From Eunapius fragilis (taxonomy: Eukaryota > Porifera > Demospongiae > Spongillida > Spongillidae), in the NCBI GenBank assembly GCA_963681505.1, contig OY811990.1:5114675-5178674 (forward strand): 64,000 nucleotides of DNA, written 5' to 3'. Position 1 is the first letter of the stretch. Each line of letters opens with the position of its first letter. Positions 55,001-64,000 of this stretch are shown here, in pieces. Below the pieces are notes generated by a model. The model saw only the letters and a program-made list of their open reading frames with translations. It was not told where the DNA came from and did no database searches. Both the position numbers and the translations under genes were made by a program.

Positions 55001-55773
55001 CTCCCAATGTTGGCTAGTCTACTGCTCCCAATGTTGGCTAGTCTACTGCTCCCAATGTTGGCTAGTTTACTGTTCCCAATGTTGGCTGTCTACTGCTCCC
55101 ATGTTGGCTAGTTTACTGTTCCCAATGTTGGCTAGTCTACTGCTCCCAATGTTGGCTAGTTTACTGTTCCCAATGTTGGCTAGTCTACTGCTCCCAATGT
55201 TGGCTAGTCTACTGCTCCCAATGTTGGCTAGTTTACTGTTCCCAATGTTGGCTAGTCTACTGCTCCCAATGTTGGCTAGTCTACTGCTCCCAATGTTGGC
55301 TAGTCTACTGCTCCCAATGTTGGCTAGTCTACTGCTCCCAATGTTGGCTAGTCTACTGCTCCCAATGTTGGCTAGTTTACTGTTCCCAATGTTGGCTAGT
55401 CTACTGCTCCCAATGTTGGCTAGTCTACTGCTCCCAATGTTGGCTAGTCTACTGCTCCCAATGTTGGCTAGTTTACTGTTCCCAATGTTGGCTAGTCTAC
55501 TGCTCCCAATGTTGGCTAGTCTACTGCTCCAATGTTGGCTAGTCTACTGCTCCCAATATTGGCTAGGTCTACTGTTTCCAATGTTGGCTAGTCTACTGTT
55601 CCCAATGTTGGCTAGTCTACTGCTCCAATGTTGGCTTGTCTACTGCTCCCAATGTTGGCTTTGTGGTTCACCTTTGTGATGATCAGGGACACCTCTGGCT
55701 TGTCACTAAGCACCATGACCCCTGCAGCACCTTCATGTCCCCTGTCTCTGATGGCCTCTGTGTTCCATTTTAC
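40082..55773 (-). CDS. Unidentified multi-exon gene (11 supported exons, incomplete)
   Basis: Minus-strand exons with consensus splice sites: A 55773-55672 ([18 protein letters not shown]...), B 49943-49893 ([17 protein letters not shown]), C 49416-49349 ([19 protein letters not shown]...), D 49235-49193 ([14 protein letters not shown]), E 47938-47904 ([11 protein letters not shown]), F 47833-47744 ([20 protein letters not shown]...), G 46934-46855 ([20 protein letters not shown]...), H 46155-46113 ([15 protein letters not shown]), I 42764-42685 ([20 protein letters not shown]...), J 42236-42194 ([14 protein letters not shown]), K 40162-40082 ([20 protein letters not shown]...). Phases join A-B-C-D, E-F and G-H; exons are missing between these blocks and at both ends, and the N gap lies just upstream of A. 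It is possible that more than one gene is involved. I do not recognise the family. Introns hold the 24-bp, 41-bp, 44-bp and 27-bp tandem arrays. Confidence 0.5.
40196..40800. repeat. 27-bp minisatellite
   Basis: About 22 copies built on CACCCTCATCACTCCTCACC TTCCCAC, with copies shortened or changed (CATGCACATCACTCC, ACCCTCACC). Long Thr/Pro/Ser or Gly/Asp/Lys frames across it are by-products. Confidence 0.9.
41090..41360 (+). mobile_element. Non-LTR reverse transcriptase fragment
   Basis: The plus-strand frame reads [20 protein letters not shown], then [22 protein letters not shown], a stop, and in the next codons a LHEG-like segment. This is RT domain 1-2 of RTE/CR1-type elements ('R.IQEK..EQ...L...FID..KAFD.V.R..LW..L...G.P....I..LHEGM'). 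Frame breaks show it is dead. It sits in a possible intron of the unidentified minus-strand gene. Confidence 0.7.
42780..44430. other. No gene seen
   Basis: Probably intronic to the unidentified minus-strand gene. A C tract at 43339-43358 and no coding sequence that I can support. Confidence 0.4.
44431..44676 (-). CDS. Short hypothetical reading frame
   Basis: An 81-codon minus-strand frame whose composition looks protein-like ([20 protein letters not shown], later [20 protein letters not shown]), with no low-complexity bias. No motif is recognised and no splice sites were assigned. It could be a transposon fragment. Confidence 0.25.
   Translation of the reverse strand: MYDEGQVPGSSRSKMYTDRWMDLWNNIHGFNNLRSRTGQLLPKIETIAYTRKRQAKQPCLDTEGATDSDGCSSLLRMMTYM
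44749..44922. mobile_element. 174-bp MITE with 27-bp terminal inverted repeats
   Basis: The ends are GGGGCCGTTCATAAATTACG TCACGCT and its exact reverse complement, with a C tract just inside. Flanking T runs could be the target duplication. Ends of this type (GGGGCCGT-CATAAATTACGTCA) are widespread among invertebrate MITEs. Confidence 0.85.
45028..45063. repeat. 36-bp perfect palindrome
   Basis: Each half reads ATCCTTATTTAAGGATGG and its complement; the halves are themselves near-palindromic. There is no loop. Confidence 0.9.
46209..46760. repeat. 44-bp purine-rich minisatellite
   Basis: About 12.5 copies of a G/A-rich unit with core GGGATGGTAGGC and GGGGATGGAGTGAT. Ser/Pro/Leu frames on the minus strand through it are by-products. 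Confidence 0.92.
48195..48985. repeat. 41-bp minisatellite
   Basis: About 19 copies with core AATGATGATCATCCATATCA followed by TTATCAATACATTAAGGCAC. Single-base variants (CACCC for CATCC, AACAC for AATAC) recur at intervals, which suggests block copying. Confidence 0.93.
49785..49882. repeat. 21-bp tandem repeat, about 5 copies
   Basis: Unit core TGGTTGTCAGGGAGGTCTCA, in the intron just downstream of exon B. Confidence 0.88.
50066..55660. repeat. 5.6-kb array of a 24-bp satellite
   Basis: About 230 tandem copies of a 24-bp unit with core ATGTTGGCTAGT, then T/CTAC/TACTG, then CTCCCA or TTCCCA. Two positions alternate between T and C; rare variants are GGCTGG, GGCTTG and single-base deletions. 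The unit is a multiple of 3 and free of stops in two plus-strand frames, so frames of more than 1100 codons appear (MLASLLLP or CWLVYCSQ cycles). These switch at each 1-bp indel and are not genes. The array lies in the intron between exons A and B of the unidentified minus-strand gene. Confidence 0.97.
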
Positions 55774-55833
55774 CTGATCACACAAGAGAGGTTAACTGGG
55801 ACGAGCTGATTTGAGGACTTTGCTTACAGGAGT

Positions 55834-56033
55834 NNNNNNNNNNNNNNNNNNNNNNNNNNNNNNNNNNNNNNNNNNNNNNNNNNNNNNNNNNNNNNNNNNN
55901 NNNNNNNNNNNNNNNNNNNNNNNNNNNNNNNNNNNNNNNNNNNNNNNNNNNNNNNNNNNNNNNNNNNNNNNNNNNNNNNNNNNNNNNNNNNNNNNNNNNN
56001 NNNNNNNNNNNNNNNNNNNNNNNNNNNNNNNNN
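55834..56033. other. Assembly gap (200 N)
   Basis: Exactly 200 N, so the size is probably a placeholder. It lies just upstream of exon A of the minus-strand gene; the missing exons may be in it. Confidence 0.99.
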
Positions 56034-56514
56034 CCCAGTGCGAATGGATTACATCACTGCGCGGTCTGGTACTAAACACTCTTGGCAAATTCGTGGACGT
56101 GCAGCACGAATTCCGGCGTCTTCATAGGAGATCGAATCACTATGTGACATTAAGTGAAGTTACTGTGCCCGGCCTTCACGTATCCAAGAATTAATAGGTA
56201 GCCTGTTGCAAGTTCCCCAATGCATATGCATGGGTGTAACTTACTATAACAGGCAATCAAGTGGCTTTAGTATAAAATTCTTACTCTTTTAGCTTAGACG
56301 GCCCTCCCTGCCCGTACTCCTCCTCCTCCTCCTAGGATGTTCCGGTGTACCACACCCACACTCCCACTCCTCCAATCAATGGACCTACCACGTTCCGTTG
56401 CATTGCAGTTCGATGTATTCCAAAGTACTAGTGATGCAAAGCTGATCTGACGAGGTAATGTTTCCGGGCGTCCCTTCTCCTCCGGTGGCCATCCCGAGGG
56501 GGTGTTACTAATAT

Positions 56515-57190
56515 GCGGAACGGAACGGAACTTTTGCGGAACGTTCCGTTCCGTTCCGCATACTAAAATGCGGAACGACTATGCACTTTTTTTAAACCTA
56601 ATCCAACAACCCAGTATGGCATGCATGTGTGCCACATTGCTAATCTGAGGAACAGTGTGATCTTGGCATGCATGTGCATTGGTAATCTGAGGAACTGTAT
56701 CACAGTGGTGCCCTCTTGCTAACCTGCCACACACATGTATGCCATGATCACACTGTTCCTCAGATTAGCAAGAGGGCACCACTGTGATATAGTTCCTCGG
56801 ATTAGCAACGTGACACAGATGTATGCCATGATCATACTGTTCCTCGGATTAGCAATGTGATACACATGTATGCCATGATCATACTGTTCCTCAGATTAGC
56901 AAGAGGGCACCACTGTGATACTGCTCCTCAGATTAGCAATGTGACACACATGTATGCCATGATCATACTGTTCCTCAGATTAACAAGAGGGCACCACTGT
57001 GATACAGTTCCTCAGATTACCAATGTGACACACATGCATGCCATGATCACATTGTTCCTCAGATTAGCAACGTGACACACATGCATGCCATACTGGGTTG
57101 TTGGATTAGGTTTTTAAAAAGTGCATAGTCGTTCCGCATTTTAGTATGCGGAACGGAACGGAACGTTCCGCAAAAGTTCCGTTCCGTTGA
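56515..57190. mobile_element. TIR element with GGAAC-repeat ends and internal tandem repeats
   Basis: Inverted ends of about 110 bp: the left arm starts AACGGAACGGAACTTTTGCG and runs through AAATGCGGAACGACTATGCA to CCCAGTATGGCATGCATGTG, and the right arm is its complement. The tips contain short GGAAC/GTTCC palindromes. Between the arms lie about four diverged copies of a block of about 105 bp around CACTGTTCCTCAGATTAGCA. No coding capacity and no defined target duplication. Confidence 0.8.
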
Positions 57191-57379
57191 GCAAGGGGCG
57201 TATCGCGTAGGGGTCACTAATGAAATTCATCGTTGCAAGATAATGAATTCCCTTCTCGCAACGAAACTAAACGTCATATGCTCTGCCTCATGCATATCAC
57301 ATATCAATTCGATATTGGTGTGGCGTCCGTTGTGTACACCACCAGAGCACTAGACTCATCACATCCCGCTTTTTCATCG

Positions 57380-57735
57380 ATACATTCAGTACACACCACC
57401 AGCACTAGCCCATCACGTCCATACATTCAATACATACCACCAGCACTAGCCCATCACGTCCATACATTCAGTACACACCACCAGCACTAGCCCATCACAT
57501 CCATACATTCAGTACACACCACCAGCACTAGCCCATCACATCCATACATTCAGTACACACCACCAGCACTAGCCCATCACATCCATACATTCAGTACACA
57601 CCACCAGCACTAGCCCATCACGTCCATACATTCAGTACACACCACCAGCACTAGACCATCACATCCATACATTCAGTACACACCACCAGCACTAGCCCAT
57701 CACGTCCATACATTCAGTACACACCACCAGCACTA
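57380..57735. repeat. 41-bp minisatellite, about 8.7 copies
   Basis: Core CATACATTCAGTACACACCA followed by CCAGCACTAGCCCATCAC(A/G)TC. Very uniform. Confidence 0.93.
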
Positions 57736-57833
57736 CTCTACTACTGTAATAATTCTAACTTACAAGTGCCTTGACACGTTTTATCTTGTCTTCAGAAGGT
57801 TCTCAGATAGTGGATTTTTCTCCTCACCACTAA

Positions 57834-58070
57834 TCACGGCCACATAAGGATGGCAAATGTTTTTGTGTTTGCTTCCTCAAGCTCAGTTTGCAGCAGTGGA
57901 AGCTTCAGGAGCCAAGCTGTACGTAGAAAAGCTGCATGGACGCATGTGTCAACTTTATTTGTATGGAATACAAGCTCAAGATCTAGGTTGTAGCAAACTG
58001 CTTCCAGCAAAGTAAACATCTTGGTGAAGATGCCCAAAGTTATGTGGACACACTTGTTCGGATCACTCAT
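57834..58070 (-). CDS. Hypothetical reading frame, possible exon
   Basis: A 78-codon minus-strand frame from an ATG at 58070 with balanced composition and two helical stretches (TKMFTLLEAVCYNLDLELVF, then RTAWLLKLPLLQTELEEA). A donor-like GTGAGG lies about 15 bp past its end but in another frame. It could be an upstream exon of the unidentified minus-strand gene or part of a mobile element. Family not recognised. Confidence 0.3.
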   Translation of the reverse strand: MSDPNKCVHITLGIFTKMFTLLEAVCYNLDLELVFHTNKVDTCVHAAFLRTAWLLKLPLLQTELEEANTKTFAILMWP

Positions 58071-58223
58071 GTCAGCGAGTCATGTGTATGCTTGTGTGAT
58101 TGGGATGTCAAAGATAGCCCCTTACCTAACTCCTTACACCCTTACCTAACTCCTTACACCCCCTTATCTATAACTCCTTCCCTAAGTCAGATTATTAGTA
58201 ACAGCCAGAGCCTGAAGTAGTGC

Positions 58224-60010
58224 CACTGTGCAAATGATTTGTTATACGATAGCGTATTCTATAGCGTATATTCGAATATACCCCTTAAATATACGCACCT
58301 GCGTATAGAACCATATACACGGGTGCGTATATTGAAATATAACCGATCACGTGACATTCATGGTCGCTTAGCAAGCCTTTGAATTCACTTTGTGGCTATC
58401 TTGTCGGTCACCGTATACTAAGCGCTTCATATTCCGTGTATTTGTCCTACTCCCACCCCCACCCCTCGTTCCCGATTCAATTTAGAATCCAATTGAAATT
58501 TTAATAATTTGCACAAGTACAACAGAACAACAAACAGTCCGAGGTGACATCCAGCATAACTTCGTTCCAAGTCGCCTGTACAGAACAACTGTAAATTCTT
58601 ATCGTCAAAATTATTTAACTCACCGCATATGTATCCTTTGCAAACTGTCGTGTTGATACAAGACAGATTGAAATGAAAACGAAATTGGCAACGCTTACCT
58701 TTTAGTCACGTTTCATCTAGCAAATTGTGAACAGTTGGGAAAGGTCAAGGAGGTTAAATGCTTACCGGACCTGTCAGCAACAAATCACGATGAAACAGTC
58801 TGATAATACCCGACTTGTCAAAGTGTCCGGATTCGCCCAACACGTAGCCAGTTACACGAACAACTTTAGACAAATGGACGAGTATAGCAGCACTTCGCAA
58901 AACAAGAAATGACATACCCTTTCCTACCGTGCGTTGTGCCGGTTTCGGTTGCTCAACAGGAACACTTGGGACATGCCAAACTGGTGCAAATAGTCAGGGG
59001 TGATTAGCAACACTATTTCTCGTCAACTTAGTCTTACCATTCAAACAATACGCTGATCTCAAGAGTCCATTTTCAGAGTCTTCGCATTAAAAGCAATCAA
59101 CACGCGGCAATGGAATAGCCCGCCTAAAATTTACAAGTCACGTGCGGTAAGCAAATCACATTCCTAATTGGAGCAGCCCTATACCATCGCTCATGTCAGA
59201 AAGAGCACCAAAGATCGTCACCAACACAATGAATCATAGCATGCCTGTTACCATGCAAGGAAGCGATGGCACCTCGATGAGATTTCTGGAGAACCCGAAA
59301 TCATATTTACTAGCCTAAGGATCTGACATTGTGGAAACTAATTACTTCTAAAGTTTATTTGTATAAATGCAATATCCGCTGTATACATAATTTAGTATAC
59401 AGCTAACATGCGATCATGTACCAGTACAATACATATATACTCACGCTCGCAAGTGGCTGTGGTAAAAAATTTGATAGGGGATAGCTTCGAGTAACCAGTA
59501 CGTATATACATACATGGAGTGCTCCATTCGTCGACCGATAGTGGCTACAGCTTGACTTTTGTTCGCTAAAAGGATGCTAAAATGACCATGTCAGCATCTG
59601 TAAACAAGTATGATTATAGGACAAGGTACGGTTTTAACCGGACCACTTATTCCCCGAGGGAAGAAAAAACAGTTGTGACCCCCTGACGTATGCATTAACC
59701 GGCCCTCCCATACCGGCCATATATAGTTATAACCGGAGCACTTACTATAATGTGGCTACACTAGCCTGTAAGATGAGAAGAGCATTTTAGCTGTGGCCAA
59801 TGAATTTGCAAGTGTAATAAGCGCACAACGGGTTAATATTGCTTGGTCATAACATTTTAATGGCTGCCTATGTAAACTGTGACGCAAGTGCGGTTGTGTA
59901 TTCGTGAAATATACTACAGTACGTCGTATATTTCAAATGTACTGATCCGGCGTATATTTCAAGTATAGTCCAAAGTATACAGTATCGTATAACAAACTAT
60001 TTGCACAGTG
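58224..60010. mobile_element. CACTA-like (CMC/EnSpm) non-autonomous element
   Basis: The ends are CACTGTGCAAATGATTTGTT ATACGAT and, inverted, CACTGTGCAAATAGTTTGTT ATACGAT. They are flanked on both sides by TGC (58221-58223 and 60011-60013), a 3-bp target duplication. TIRs starting CACTG/CACTA with 3-bp duplications define the CACTA superfamily. Subterminal GCGTAT/ATACGC motifs recur at both ends. No transposase is recognised in the 1.79 kb. Confidence 0.8.
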
Positions 60011-60192
60011 TGCATGGCTATCATTAAACTATTGAGCAATACATTTATGACCCTCGTATCTACCACTTATTTTTATTACCTGTGCTTGTTGATAGAGGGT
60101 GGAAATTCATTGCAGACGATTGTGGCGTCAAGTGTGCCTATAATGCGGTGGGAGCAAAAATATTGGATCATATGTATAAGTAATGTAACTTA

Positions 60193-60328
60193 AGGCGACC
60201 ATGCATAAACTAGACAACATGTTGCGTGCAACGCTATGTAAATTTGTAGTAAAATAATGCTTTACTGAAAATATAATTGCATTCATTGAGTTGCACGCAA
60301 CATTGGTGCCTAGTGTATGGTCACCTTT
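60193..60328. mobile_element. Short hairpin MITE (about 135 bp)
   Basis: Inverted arms of about 38 bp, outer part AAGG-GACCAT, inner part ATGTTGCGTGCAAC, with an AT-rich centre. No coding capacity. Confidence 0.6.
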
Positions 60329-60379
60329 ATAGTGAAAGGTTGGTGACCAAAATGGGTCAACTCATGTACAGCAAAACGC

Positions 60380-60607
60380 GACAGAACAGTTAACCCCCCC
60401 CCCCTTCCCCAACGTTGGGCGTTTCCTCCACAGGCAGTTGACTGAGCCCATCAGCATTGCTCTGTTTCCCTGCAGACCTATACTCAATACACTCAGGGTT
60501 AATGCCCATTCCATGATTCTCCCGGATGCCATTTCCGGAACCGGACGGGACTCAAAATAAATATTGAAGAGGTATGAGGTCTGAATGAATACACAGTGTA
60601 CGTCCTG
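60380..60607 (-). pseudogene. Ty3/Gypsy pol relic: distal RNase H segment
   Basis: The minus strand, across frameshifts, shows PVPEMASGRI..WALTLS, then YRSAGKQSNADGLSQLP. This is the end of the RNase H domain and its linker in Ty3/Gypsy pol ('...R..RWAL.L..Y.Y.I.Y..GK.N.NADALSRLP'). It continues the fragment at 62112-62850 on the other side of the hAT element. Confidence 0.7.
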
Positions 60608-62111
60608 CAGGGGCGGATCCAGGAATTCCGGAAAGGGGGGGGGGGGGGGTCTAAGATTAAATTCATGATGGGAGTGGGTATGGGAGGGGGCGTGTCCCAC
60701 CCGTGGCGCTTTTTATCGTTTTCCATTTATTTGGCATGAAAATTAAAGCACTTTTCACAATGATACTGTTCCAAAACAACTTAATATTGACGGCATCAAG
60801 TATAACCTTTGGGCTAGCTACTCTGAAAAAGGGTTCATTAACAAAAGCAAAAGCCTGCGTGGGTAACGACGAGAAAACTCTTCAGTCAACCACCGCATCT
60901 GGATTCAACTCCACACCTCTACGAATCAGCATCAATGCCAAACCGTTTAGTCTGTCATTACCCATAGTGCATCGAAGTGATTTTTTCAGCAATTTTCACA
61001 GCAAAAAAGGCGCAATCATATTTTGATTTCATAAGTGATCTGTTTTTTTTTTTTTTTTTCATATCTGTACCAAAATAATAACGGTTTTGATACAGATATG
61101 ATCCCTTGTGGAATCACAATATCATTTGCGTCCTTTTTTTTGCTCTGAATTTTAGCACGCTAACTGACTGAGTTACTGGCAGAGTAATGTAGCAGATATG
61201 GCAAGGATTACATAAATGCTTGGAAAGTAATCCTTGTCAACAAAACTTAGAGCCTTTATAGGCGTATCAAGCTGTTTTGCTTTGATAGTTTCACGTTTCC
61301 GTTTCGTTCGCCATAAATCCAGCTCAGTATGTAATGCCTGCCTTAGTTGATGGAAGGTCATCCTTAAAACCTCTTTGAAATGACTTGGATTTAGCTGAAC
61401 AGAATTCAGAAGGCAGAATTTGTGCTAACTCTCCAATAATGCCTGCTGCTTCTTTTTCAAAAAGATTGTCAAGTTCAGTAATTAAATGGTCCAGCATTGG
61501 AATAGTTAATGATCGTCCGTAATACTGGCTAGCATTAACTGCACTGAGGTGTATTTGGAGTTGGTGTCTAGCTCTTCACACTGCTGTGGTTCCTGCTGCT
61601 CAGTAATTAACGCAACGCCATTGTGCGCACCCCAAGCCTCAACAGAATCATGCACCAGTGGCAACTGCTGGATGAAGCGCCCAAAGACGTTAGTGATAAG
61701 ATCCCTTTCGTAAGACACTAACTTGGGCATGAGTCTTCTTCATTGGGCAAATGACGCAAATCCACGGGGACAATTGTCTGACTGTCTAGCTCTTCACACT
61801 GCTGTGGTTCCTGCTGCTCATGCAGTAATTAACGAAATGCACCTGAAGCCTCACCGTGACCAACAGCTGATCCAATTATACATGTGCATCGAGCGTTTAA
61901 TATTTATATCTACCTGTTTCCTGAGAAAAAGGATCTGAGATCCATTGAATTGACACTTACATCCTGTGACAGCTCGGCCCTTTCGACCGCGGTAAGAATT
62001 AATTAACCACGCATGCAATTAATTTTCATTACTTGGGGCCATGGGGGGGGGGTCTTTAGACCCCAAAGACCCCCCCCCCCCCCCCCCCCCTCCTCCCTGA
62101 ATCCGCCCCTG
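60608..62111. mobile_element. hAT element (1.5 kb) inserted in the Gypsy pol relic
   Basis: The ends match as CAGGGGCGGATCCAGG (left) and, inverted, CAGGGGCGGATTCAGG (right), each followed by a G/C tract, the usual hAT arrangement. The minus strand between about 61170 and 61740 encodes pieces of a ZMYM1-like hAT transposase: NASQYYGRSLTIPMLDHLIT ELD, and the C-terminal dimerisation block with a YFPSIYVILAISATL-like run. A segment of about 45 bp (CTAGCTCTTCACACTGCTGT...) is duplicated at 61569 and 61787. Flanking 8-bp sequences are only weakly alike, so the target duplication has decayed or the ends are slightly misplaced. Confidence 0.7.
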
Positions 62112-62850
62112 GGCCTACCCCATAGGTATTGGTGGAATCTTTTCACCCCTTAAAAATGACCGCCAGACCTTTTTTCTCAACGTGAGAGTATTTCCTCTCT
62201 GCTGGCGCCAAGAAACGAGAGGCATAGGCATTAGGTTTTTCCACACCATCCTCAAACTGATGTGACAGTACAGCTCCTATTCCATAAGGGGAAGCACAAG
62301 ACAAAAGTGCGCCAACAAACACAGTGACGTGAGCTGAGCTTTAACCTCCTTAGAAGCCATTTCTTGCAAGGACCCGCTTCCATTTCTCCTGCTTCCATAT
62401 AAAGTGGTGCCAAGGTGTCTGGTATATTCTACAGGAATTTTCCATAGAAATTAATTAATCCCAGGAAATTTCTTAACTGAGAGACATTCTGTGGAGCTGG
62501 TGCCTCCAAAATATTGTCTTCTGTAGGATGTATGCCTTCAGCTGAAATATGATGCCCTAAATATTCAACTGAAGGCCTCATAAATACACACTTAGACCTC
62601 TTTTACCTTAACCCTGACTCTTCTATCAAAACTTTCTCCAAGGTTACACAATTGTATTCGGAATACCATGAAGGACCCGCTCCATAGAGATAGCTGGTGC
62701 CGATGATATTCCAAATGGGAACCCTTTGTGAGTGGCAATAGTAACATATTTCTTGGACTCTGGAGCCAGGATCCAGAGCTATCTGCATGCATGGGACAAA
62801 TCCAATTTAGAAAACACTTTTCCCTTCACCACATGATCCCTGCCGAAACA
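62112..62850 (-). pseudogene. Ty3/Gypsy pol relic: reverse transcriptase and RNase H start
   Basis: From about 62850 downwards the minus strand gives, across several frames, KVFSKLDLSHA, KKYVTIATHKGFPFGISSAP A, GIPNTIV near the expected YLDD site (which is not intact), VFMRPSVEYLGHHISAEGIH P, and APQNVSQLRNFLGLINFYGK FL. The RNase H start SPYGIGAVLSHQFEDG... and VEKKGLAVIF follow. This is the standard order of Ty3/Gypsy RT-RNase H. Many stops and shifts make it a dead copy. The RNase H domain is cut at YLWGR by the hAT element. Confidence 0.85.
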
Positions 62851-63156
62851 TAGCCATGGTGGTCATCATGCATACTCTCAATGGTCCTCTGAGCAGCATG
62901 TCCACTGACTGATAAAGGGATTGCCATCTTCTCACTCTTGATGATGCAGTATGGACAAGGGTAGCATCCTATTGCATGTTTGTTTTACTGGGAAGATATT
63001 CATTCCACCTACCACTTGCTCCAGATAATCCATAATAACTCAAAGTCCCCACATATTAACGCATTGTGATTGTAGACTGTCTGTAGTTATGCAATAATGT
63101 AATATGTTCGCGCATTATTAAAAACAATTTGATTTAACCTTACCTCCATTTCATCC

Positions 63157-63360
63157 ATGAAGATGTTCTACCTGGTCTTTGAATCGGTCCAATGCTACAT
63201 GAAGGTTGCGACACTGCCACCACTGAGCTACGAAGCAACAAAACACATAGGTGTTGTGGACAAAACATTTGCAGATGATATGCAAATTGCATTTGGCATC
63301 ATAACTACAACTGATGATATTAGCATACGTCCTCATTGTCAACGTTTCTGTTTAGCTGTA
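63157..63360 (+). CDS. Hypothetical plus-strand exon ending in GTAAGT
   Basis: A frame from ATG 63157 reads MKMFYLVFESVQCYMKVATL and continues to FCLA, where a perfect donor (TTTAGCT|GTAAGT, about 63359) occurs. A minus-strand donor-like GGAG|GTAAGG also lies at about 63143, so strand assignment is uncertain. Family not recognised. Confidence 0.25.
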
Positions 63361-63591
63361 AGTATTCAATGCAGAGAACCATCCGTGTTTTGACAGAGGA
63401 GATACATCACAGGTGTTCCATAGTGCCACTGATTTCTGTGGCAAAGGCATACCAATGAAGAATGCAAGGTACATACAAATATACACTTCAAAAAAATAAC
63501 TGCTGGTCTGGTATAACATGACTTCATAGTGCACATATGCAGGTGCGCGAGCATTTCATCAAAAGTGAGAGAGGACATGCATGTGAGGAGG

Positions 63592-63936
63592 TCAGCTGTT
63601 GGTAGAGGCCACCAGCCAAAGGTCACATCCAAAAAGCTCATAGCACACCTTGTCCAATCTTCTCTCATGCTCATTGTCCTCCTCTTTCATAGCTCGTGTA
63701 TTTTGAGCCAGCCGAACTGTCAACTGTGTTCCAGCCTTTGACTCAGCCACATGCATGAGCTCCCATGCAGCATGCTGGTATGCACCAAGTGCATAGTTGA
63801 CAACAGAGGGTGAGAACTGTCCTAGCTTGTTGCTCTGGTAATGGCCCTTTGCTCTTGTTCTGGTCCACTGTGAGCTGCAGCAGGATATAAAGGCAAACGC
63901 TTTGCTTGGGGACTTGCTGGATGTGATAATCCATTC
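63592..63936 (-). CDS. Unidentified exon, 114 codons, without an ATG start
   Basis: On the minus strand an acceptor (ATATACAG, exon start 63936) is followed by a frame open to a TGA at 63592-63594. It runs EWIITSSKSPSKAFAF..., GHYQSNKLGQFSPSVVNYAL, then AESKAGTQLTVRLAQNTRAM KEE, and a charged helix to LVASTNS. Codon use and composition look like a real protein. No motif is recognised. It lies upstream of the Gypsy relic in the same direction, but no Gag or protease feature is visible. Confidence 0.4.
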   Translation of the reverse strand, partial: EWIITSSKSPSKAFAFISCCSSQWTRTRAKGHYQSNKLGQFSPSVVNYALGAYQHAAWELMHVAESKAGTQLTVRLAQNTRAMKEEDNEHERRLDKVCYELFGCDLWLVASTNS

Positions 63937-64000
63937 CTGTATATAACGTACATGTACGACAATCGCATTGATTACTATGATTCATGAAATACGATCGCCT

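Noticed and set aside
49701..55679. Very long open frames of up to 1178 codons across the satellite
   Set aside because: They are products of a 24-bp stop-free repeat and switch frame at each single-base indel; no flanking gene structure supports them.

Overview
This is a 64-kb piece of an animal nuclear genome. Genes are split by many short introns with GT-AG (twice GC-AG) boundaries. Transposon relics, tandem repeats and microsatellites are dense, and there is one 200-N assembly gap (55834-56033). The introns, many of them well under 300 bp, and the kinds of mobile element suggest a sponge or another early-branching invertebrate; I hold the sponge assignment only loosely. I recognised no bacterial-type operon, CRISPR array, rRNA or tRNA.

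Three conserved genes could be rebuilt exon by exon with every splice phase agreeing: (1) cytosolic methionyl-tRNA synthetase on the minus strand (14885-18935, 18 exons, extreme N-terminus not found); (2) S-adenosylmethionine synthetase on the plus strand (21322-23709, 10 exons, 386 aa, complete); (3) a secreted or lysosomal GH38 alpha-mannosidase on the minus strand (32662-37361, 14 exons, 882 aa, complete). The first two lie head to head about 2.4 kb apart and both consume methionine. A fourth minus-strand gene of unknown identity can be followed as phase-compatible exons between about 40.1 and 55.8 kb. A 5.6-kb array of a 24-bp satellite sits in one of its introns, starting 11 bp from a 5' splice site.

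Region by region: 0-5 kb is a graveyard of Penelope-like, hAT (TTF/DUF4371) and other transposase pieces, an exact 200-bp tandem duplication and a broken RING-like gene. 5.4-10.9 kb holds a foldback MITE, a proline-rich reading frame, a lysine/arginine-rich repeat-protein gene, and a 1.2-kb TTAA-flanked element that contains a small spliced reading frame. 12-13 kb has two linked exons of an unrecognised gene. 14.9-23.7 kb holds the methionine gene pair. 25.6-28.6 kb is a large inverted-repeat element carrying two satellites, one grown from its own arm sequence. 31.0-31.6 kb is a non-LTR retrotransposon tail. 32.7-37.4 kb is the mannosidase. 38.7-49 kb mixes microsatellites, a second copy of the 5.4-kb MITE, three minisatellites, an RT fragment and unknown-gene exons. 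50.1-55.7 kb is the 24-bp satellite. 56.5-60 kb holds a palindromic-end element and a CACTA-like element with a clean 3-bp target duplication. 60.4-62.9 kb is a Ty3/Gypsy pol relic split by a hAT element, and 63.6-63.9 kb is a further unidentified exon.
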